The notes beneath the pieces were generated by a model. That model was given only the letters and a program-made list of their open reading frames with translations. It was not told where the DNA came from and did not search any database. From the NCBI GenBank assembly GCA_900546895.1, contig UREO01000085.1, forward strand, positions 1-10,170: 10,170 nucleotides of DNA, given 5' to 3'. How positions within the stretch are numbered: position 1 is the first letter of the stretch; each line of letters opens with the position of its first letter. The stretch is from an uncultured Oscillospiraceae bacterium. Lineage in GTDB: Bacteria; Bacillota; Clostridia; Oscillospirales; Acutalibacteraceae. Below, one piece after another: positions 6,592 to 10,170 of this stretch. The position numbers and the translations under genes are program-made.

Positions 6592-7353
6592 TTATCCCTC
6601 CTTCTCCAGCAGCTCTTCCGTAAATTTGAGGTAATCTTTCGCAATATTGTTTCTCGGCGAGTAGTCCAAAATATTCTGCTGGATAGACTGAGCCTCGCTG
6701 ATGACGACGCTGCTGCGTATGTAGGAATTAAACAGCGGAATGTTCAAATCCCGTGCGATCAGTTCCGCCGTCCCCCGGATTTCCCTGCTCAGAAGGGTAC
6801 GGGGGTTTAATTTTGTCAAAAGGATTCCCGAGACGGTCAGAGAGGGATTGCAGTATTTTTTGACCCGCTCAACGGCCTCATACAGTTTTGTAATTCCCTG
6901 CAGGCTGAAAATATCCGAAAGCATCGGAATCACGATCGTATCCGACGCAGTAAACGCGTTAATGGTCAGAATGCCGAGCGCGGGCGGCGTGTCCAGAAGG
7001 ATATAGTCGTAGAGGCCGAGAATCGGTTTCAGCACTTCTTTCAGCAGAAACTCGCGTCCGGTATTGGTAAATTCAAGCTCGATCCCGCTGAGCAAAATGC
7101 TGGATATGATGATATCGGCCGTATCCGATTTCTGAATCGCATACTGCGTTTTCACGTCGCCTTTCAGCACATCATAAATGGTAGCGCAGGTTTCGGTTTC
7201 AGCGCCGACACTGAAGCCAAGGTTTCCCTGCGGGTCAAGATCGATCATCAGAACACGAAAACCCTTTCTCTTTAATCCCGCCGCCAGACTGCAGACGGTA
7301 GTCGTTTTGCCTACCCCGCCCTTCTGATTGGAAATTGAAATAATCCTGCTCAT
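6592..7353 (-). CDS. Orphan ParA/Soj-type ATPase
   Basis: A 253-aa P-loop ATPase of the ParA/Soj family, which forms ATP dimers binding DNA nonspecifically and positions plasmids, chromosomes or protein clusters. Domain order is complete: deviant Walker A NQKGGVGKTTT (9-19, signature Lys11 and Lys16), switch I region DLDPQGNLG (38-46), Walker B-like DYILLDTPP (116-124, Asp121), and the C-terminal IPLFNSYIRSSVVISEAQ block. The start is placed at the ATG at 7353: AAGGGGA is 7 bases upstream, and the longer open frame to 7428 would begin at a TTG that is itself the -35 box of the promoter. No parB gene and no parS-like palindrome was recognised here, and the chromosomal gidAB/parB context is missing. 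So it is likely a cargo-positioning paralogue rather than the chromosome-segregating Soj. The next gene (ComFB-like) is a candidate partner. Confidence 0.93.
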   Translation of the reverse strand: MSRIISISNQKGGVGKTTTVCSLAAGLKRKGFRVLMIDLDPQGNLGFSVGAETETCATIYDVLKGDVKTQYAIQKSDTADIIISSILLSGIELEFTNTGREFLLKEVLKPILGLYDYILLDTPPALGILTINAFTASDTIVIPMLSDIFSLQGITKLYEAVERVKKYCNPSLTVSGILLTKLNPRTLLSREIRGTAELIARDLNIPLFNSYIRSSVVISEAQSIQQNILDYSPRNNIAKDYLKFTEELLEKEG

Positions 7354-7360
7354 TTTCATG

Positions 7361-7367
7361 TCCCCTT
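7361..7367 (-). promoter_or_regulatory. RBS fixing the ParA start
   Basis: AAGGGGA on the minus strand, 7 bases before the ATG at 7353. A second ATG at 7359 is only one base away from it, too close for normal initiation, so the MSRIISISNQ start is preferred. Confidence 0.72.
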
Positions 7368-7399
7368 CGTATGAAAGTTGCAACGAAACAATTACCTCT

Positions 7400-7428
7400 A
7401 TCATAGTATAATTTGATAACATTTTCAA
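7400..7428 (-). promoter_or_regulatory. Promoter of the ParA-ComFB-lipid operon
   Basis: On the minus strand TTGAAA (7423-7428, 5/6) and TATGAT (7400-7405, 5/6) are separated by exactly 17 bases. Transcription would start near 7393, about 40 nt before the ParA ATG. The promoter begins just after the stop codon of the hydrolase gene (7431), so the four-gene operon can be expressed on its own. A small inverted repeat, TATCA-N10-TGATA, overlies the -10 region and spacer and might be an operator. Confidence 0.72.
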
Positions 7429-7430
7429 TC

Positions 7431-8372
7431 CTATAGGGCTTTTCCTTCACTCTCCGGGTTCAAAAAGTCGTTGATCAGGCGATAACACTCGCGGACCTGA
7501 CGAAAAACCGGCGGAAGCGAAAAAAAGCCGTGCAGGGCACCGGGGATCCGGCGGACCTCCACTTCGTTGCCCGCTTCCTTCAGGCGCCGCCCGTAATCCT
7601 CCGCCTCGTCCCGGAGCGGGTCGTATTCCGCCGTAATCATCAGCGTTTTCGGCTGACGGCTGAAATCCTTGGAGGCCAGCGGCGCGAAGTAGGGGTTTTG
7701 CAGATCCCCGTCACTGGCCTGATACAGCTTCATATAATCGCAGATGCTTTTTGAGGTCAGCAGATACTTGCTCCCGTTGTCGCGCACGGAAGCGTAGGGC
7801 GATTTTGCCGTATGGTCGGAGTAAGCGGAGGGGTAGATCAGGATCTGGCGCTCGGGCAGGAATTCACCCCTGTCGCGCGCCATCAGGGAAACGGCCGCCG
7901 CAAGGTTTCCCCCGGCGCCGTCCCCGGCCACCGTGATTTTTTCGGCGGGAACCTTCAGCAGCTCCGTGTGCAGAAAAATCTCCCGCACCACACGGTAGCA
8001 GTCCTCCGGCGCAGCCGGAAAATGGTACTCCGGCGCAAGCCGGTAATCGACCGATACCACGGTGCTGCCGGTCATATTGGCCATGTTCGCGCAGATCCGG
8101 TTGTAGCCGTCGATGGTTCCGGCGACCCAGCCGCTCCCGTGGAAGAAAATCAGCAGGGAATCCAAGCGGTTTTCATCGGGAGCAAATATCCGTACGGGGA
8201 TATCATGGTTTTCATAGTTCACGACATGATCCCACGTCTGATAAGAGGGCTTTCCAAGATGAAACCCTCTGATACGAATGACTGTGCGGTGAAGCCGCTC
8301 GCTTTCCTTTTCTCCAATATCCGTATAGGAAAGCGCTCTTAATGCAACGCGCATCAGCCTTTTTACCGCCAC
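7431..8372 (-). CDS. HSL-family alpha/beta hydrolase lacking the catalytic serine
   Basis: A 313-aa protein of the hormone-sensitive-lipase (bacterial type IV esterase) family. The oxyanion-hole motif is HGSGW (78-82, usually HGGGW). DYRLAPE follows at 109-115, and the acid and histidine of the triad are in YDPLRDE (Asp251) and GALHGFF (His281). The nucleophile elbow, normally GDSAGG, reads GDGAGGNLAAA (150-160): codon GGC at 7917-7919 encodes Gly152 where Ser is expected, one base from AGC. Everything else is intact and in frame, so it is either a pseudoenzyme or a recently inactivated or miscalled copy. The start is a GTG at 8372 with GGAAGG 9 bases upstream; an ATG at 8354 is possible. The open frame continues to a TTG at 8501 but would translate a terminator-like hairpin, so it is not used. 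No signal peptide is evident. It ends 77 bp before ParA, which has its own promoter. Confidence 0.86.
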   Translation of the reverse strand: MAVKRLMRVALRALSYTDIGEKESERLHRTVIRIRGFHLGKPSYQTWDHVVNYENHDIPVRIFAPDENRLDSLLIFFHGSGWVAGTIDGYNRICANMANMTGSTVVSVDYRLAPEYHFPAAPEDCYRVVREIFLHTELLKVPAEKITVAGDGAGGNLAAAVSLMARDRGEFLPERQILIYPSAYSDHTAKSPYASVRDNGSKYLLTSKSICDYMKLYQASDGDLQNPYFAPLASKDFSRQPKTLMITAEYDPLRDEAEDYGRRLKEAGNEVEVRRIPGALHGFFSLPPVFRQVRECYRLINDFLNPESEGKAL

Positions 8373-8381
8373 TGTCCTTCG

Positions 8382-8387
8382 CCTTCC
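8382..8387 (-). promoter_or_regulatory. Probable RBS for the GTG start of the hydrolase
   Basis: GGAAGG on the minus strand, 9 bases before the GTG at 8372. A second purine-rich GAAGGA lies between them at only 3 bases distance. The resulting N-terminus and its distance to HGSGW agree with the usual HSL-family length of about 310 aa. Confidence 0.55.
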
Positions 8388-8452
8388 GATCCTTCGTAAT
8401 TTCCCGCCGCAATCGTATTGACAGCATTTCCAGCTGCTCCTGCAATAAGGTT

Positions 8453-8487
8453 GCGTTCCTCCCCCGCCTTTGGCGGGGGAGGAACGC
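8453..8487. repeat. Perfect 16-bp GC-rich hairpin, function unknown
   Basis: Bases 8453-8468 (GCGTTCCTCCCCCGCC) pair without mismatch with 8472-8487 around a TTT loop. It lies between the diguanylate cyclase terminator and the hydrolase gene, about 80 bp before the latter's start. On the plus strand it is followed by GTTTTGTCTTG, a weak T-tract; on the minus strand by AACCTTATTG, with no T-tract. It could be a terminator for antisense transcription, a structured hydrolase leader, or a copy of an interspersed palindromic repeat. Confidence 0.85.
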
Positions 8488-8567
8488 GTTTTGTCTTGCA
8501 AACTGAAATGCGATCGCTATCGCTATAGTATTAACAGTCAGGCTGCATTTTATTGGAATCCGTCAAT

Positions 8568-8604
8568 AAAAAAGCGGCATGGAATTTTCAGTATTCCATG
8601 CCGC
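8568..8604 (-). terminator. Rho-independent terminator of the diguanylate cyclase gene
   Basis: A perfect 12-bp stem (8574-8585 with 8593-8604, loop of 7) lies 15 bases after the stop codon. On the minus strand it is followed directly by TTTTTTATTG. It should separate the GGDEF gene from the hydrolase, which therefore needs its own promoter between about 8567 and 8373; none with good -35 and -10 boxes was recognised there. Confidence 0.95.
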
Positions 8605-8619
8605 GCAGACGCCATCCTT

Positions 8620-10170
8620 TTATTTTTCGGAATCCGATGGATCGGAATAAAAAGCATAACAGTCCTTTCCGCGCTCTTTCGCCTTGTATAGCGCGCTGTC
8701 CGCTTTGGGATAAAGCTCCTGATACGCTGTCCCGTCGGCCGGATACATGGCGATACCGATGCTGCCGGAGATACTGTATTCCATATGGCCGTCCGCATGG
8801 GTATTGCGGAAGATGTCGCACATCGCCTCCGCTTTTTCCGCGATCAGGTCGTCTGTGGAGATATCGCGCAGAAACACGAGAAATTCGTCCCCGCCGATAC
8901 GCCCCACCACATCGGAAGTACGGAACAGCTTCTGGAGCTTCGCGGAAATGTCACAGATCACCTTGTCCCCGGCCATATGGCCGAACTGATCGTTGATGGA
9001 TTTAAAATTGTCAATATCGATCATCATCAGCGCATGAATTGCCGATGTATCCGCACCCGACAGATGATCCTCGATCCGGGACTGCGTGGCGGTCTTATTG
9101 TAAAGATTCGTCAGCGCGTCGCGCTGCGACTTGTCCATCAGCCTTTGCATTTCCTTTTTCTGGCTGTCGATATTATACGCCTTGCCAACCGCTTTGCTCG
9201 GTTTGCCGTAAGAATCGTACATGATTTTCGCTTTTACGCGGTGCCAGACAAACCGGCCCGTTTTGGTAATGAAACGGAATTCGATTTCATACTCCGTATT
9301 CCCCAGCCGGAACTCCTTTAACAGTGTTCGAAACTGCTGCAGGTCTTCCCTGCAAATGCTCTGGTTGTTTAGAATATCCTCCATAAAATTCTTGATATGC
9401 GGATACTGACCGGTCAGAGCGGTGAAAAGCGGGGAAAAATCCATCCGGTCGGTTATGATATCGTATTCGAACATGATATCGTCGGAGAGGTTCTCCGCGA
9501 TCTGGTAACGCTCCCTTTCCACTTCCAGCTCTTCCTGCGTCCGCTTGAGAGAGGTAATATCCGTGTAAACGCACTGGTAAATCACCTGATTGTTCTGGTT
9601 GACGGTGTGTGTTCCGCTCAGAGAAACCCAGATGACGCCGCCGTCTTTCCTTACCAGGCGGAACTCCGCGGTAACGGGCCTATTTTCCCCGATCTGCCTT
9701 TTGAGCAGAATCGACACAAGCTGGGCATCCTCGGCGTGCACATTGCGAATTCCTTCTTCACCCGGAAGCCGCGCGTATTCTTCTTTTGTATATCCGCACA
9801 GCTTATAGAACCCGTCGCTCGCGTAGACCAGCTTCAGTCCCCCGTCGTACAGGTACTGCGCCACGCCGCCGGGGATGCTGTTTGCCAGCGTCTGCAACTG
9901 CGTCATGATCTCATTCGCTTTTTTATGGGCCTGTTTCGACTCGGTAATATCCACAACGACGGCGTAAAATTCCCGATACCCGTCCTCATGCGTCACAATT
10001 TTGGCCCGGTTGAGCAGCCAGCGGATATTCCCGTCCGCCGTGACGATCCGGTATTTTACCTCCGCGAAATTCTCTTTGGAAATCTGATGGTGAATGCTGC
10101 TGATGGTCTGCATACGGTCTTCTTCATAAATCATGTTGTAGAAGGAACGGTCATAGGCTCCGAGAAACTG
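8620..10170 (-). CDS. PAS-PAS-PAS-GGDEF diguanylate cyclase, 5' end cut by window
   Basis: A sensor enzyme making c-di-GMP from two GTP. The frame is open to the window edge (12 more residues, QFLGAYDRSFYN, precede the first ATG at 10134), so the N-terminus is missing. Counting from that Met: the end of a first PAS/PAC (about 1-68), a second PAS (85-196, ending in a VYTDITSLKR PAC), a linking coiled coil (about 196-212), a third PAS (213-322), and GGDEF (337-497). The catalytic motif is intact (GGDEF 414-418; metal-binding IDID at 372-375), as is the inhibitory I-site RTSD (405-408), exactly five residues ahead. This indicates an active, product-inhibited cyclase. No EAL domain is present. 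No membrane segment is seen in the visible part; ligands of the PAS domains cannot be told. A strong terminator follows the stop. Confidence 0.95.
   Translation of the reverse strand, partial: QFLGAYDRSFYNMIYEEDRMQTISSIHHQISKENFAEVKYRIVTADGNIRWLLNRAKIVTHEDGYREFYAVVVDITESKQAHKKANEIMTQLQTLANSIPGGVAQYLYDGGLKLVYASDGFYKLCGYTKEEYARLPGEEGIRNVHAEDAQLVSILLKRQIGENRPVTAEFRLVRKDGGVIWVSLSGTHTVNQNNQVIYQCVYTDITSLKRTQEELEVERERYQIAENLSDDIMFEYDIITDRMDFSPLFTALTGQYPHIKNFMEDILNNQSICREDLQQFRTLLKEFRLGNTEYEIEFRFITKTGRFVWHRVKAKIMYDSYGKPSKAVGKAYNIDSQKKEMQRLMDKSQRDALTNLYNKTATQSRIEDHLSGADTSAIHALMMIDIDNFKSINDQFGHMAGDKVICDISAKLQKLFRTSDVVGRIGGDEFLVFLRDISTDDLIAEKAEAMCDIFRNTHADGHMEYSISGSIGIAMYPADGTAYQELYPKADSALYKAKERGKDCYAFYSDPSDSEK

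Noticed and set aside
6124..6810. 228-codon plus-strand open frame opposite the ComFB-like and ParA genes
   Set aside because: Low-complexity translation opposite two recognised genes, with no RBS or domain; a shadow of their codon bias.
7354..7428. N-terminal extension of the ParA protein to a TTG at 7428
   Set aside because: That TTG is part of the -35 box TTGAAA, the promoter would be translated, and a proper RBS supports the start at 7353.
8212..8445. 77-codon open frame overlapping the hydrolase start on the minus strand
   Set aside because: It begins with TTG, lacks a convincing RBS, resembles no family I know, and overlaps the well-supported hydrolase frame for most of its length.
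8373..8501. N-terminal extension of the hydrolase to a TTG at 8501
   Set aside because: It would translate through the 16-bp hairpin and give a Cys/Gly/Arg-rich peptide unlike the family; GTG at 8372 fits the RBS and family length.
8508..8527. GCGATCGC octamer and the repeated ATCGCT next to it
   Set aside because: GCGATCGC is the HIP1 palindrome abundant in cyanobacteria, but only one copy was noticed and nothing else suggests a cyanobacterium; the tandem unit is just two copies of 6 bp.

Overview
The window looks like chromosomal DNA from a low-to-mid-50s %GC (by eye) member of the Bacillota, most likely class Clostridia, possibly an Oscillospirales/Ruminococcaceae-like lineage. The reasons are AGGAGG-type ribosome binding sites, TTGACA/TATAAT-type promoters with 17-bp spacers, rho-independent terminators, a fused MsrA-MsrB, an orphan Soj-like ParA and a ComFB-domain protein. 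The lineage is an inference from gene style only. The first 26 bases are Nextera/Tn5 library adapter, so the left end is a contig edge and not natural sequence.

Layout. (1) 27-1841: a single plus-strand gene, ilvD (branched-chain amino acid biosynthesis), with a candidate promoter cut by the adapter and closed by a strong hairpin terminator. (2) 1916-4264, minus strand, read right to left: msrAB (methionine sulfoxide reductase fusion), a YhhY/AaaT-like GNAT acetyltransferase and a HAD-IB phosphatase. This looks like one transcription unit from a good promoter at 4303-4331, ending at the shared bidirectional terminator. (3) 4359-7353, minus strand: a tight four-gene operon, ParA ATPase > ComFB-domain protein > diacylglycerol-kinase-like lipid kinase > PAP2 phosphatase, with gaps of 6, about 26 and -4 bp behind a promoter at 7400-7428. 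(4) 7431-8372, minus strand: an HSL-type alpha/beta hydrolase whose catalytic serine is replaced by glycine. (5) 8373-8619: non-coding, holding a perfect 16-bp GC-rich hairpin and a strong terminator. (6) 8620-10170, minus strand: a multi-PAS diguanylate cyclase with intact GGDEF and I-site, running off the right edge.

The most interesting unit is the ParA-ComFB-lipid kinase-PAP2 operon. ComFB domains have recently been reported as cyclic-dinucleotide receptors, ParA ATPases position cargo, and the kinase/phosphatase pair could interconvert phosphorylated and free lipid. A diguanylate cyclase lies about 1.3 kb upstream. A second-messenger-controlled positioning or membrane-lipid system is a testable hypothesis, not something the sequence proves. 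The rest of the window is largely ordinary housekeeping. No tRNA, rRNA, CRISPR array, insertion sequence or prophage gene was seen.
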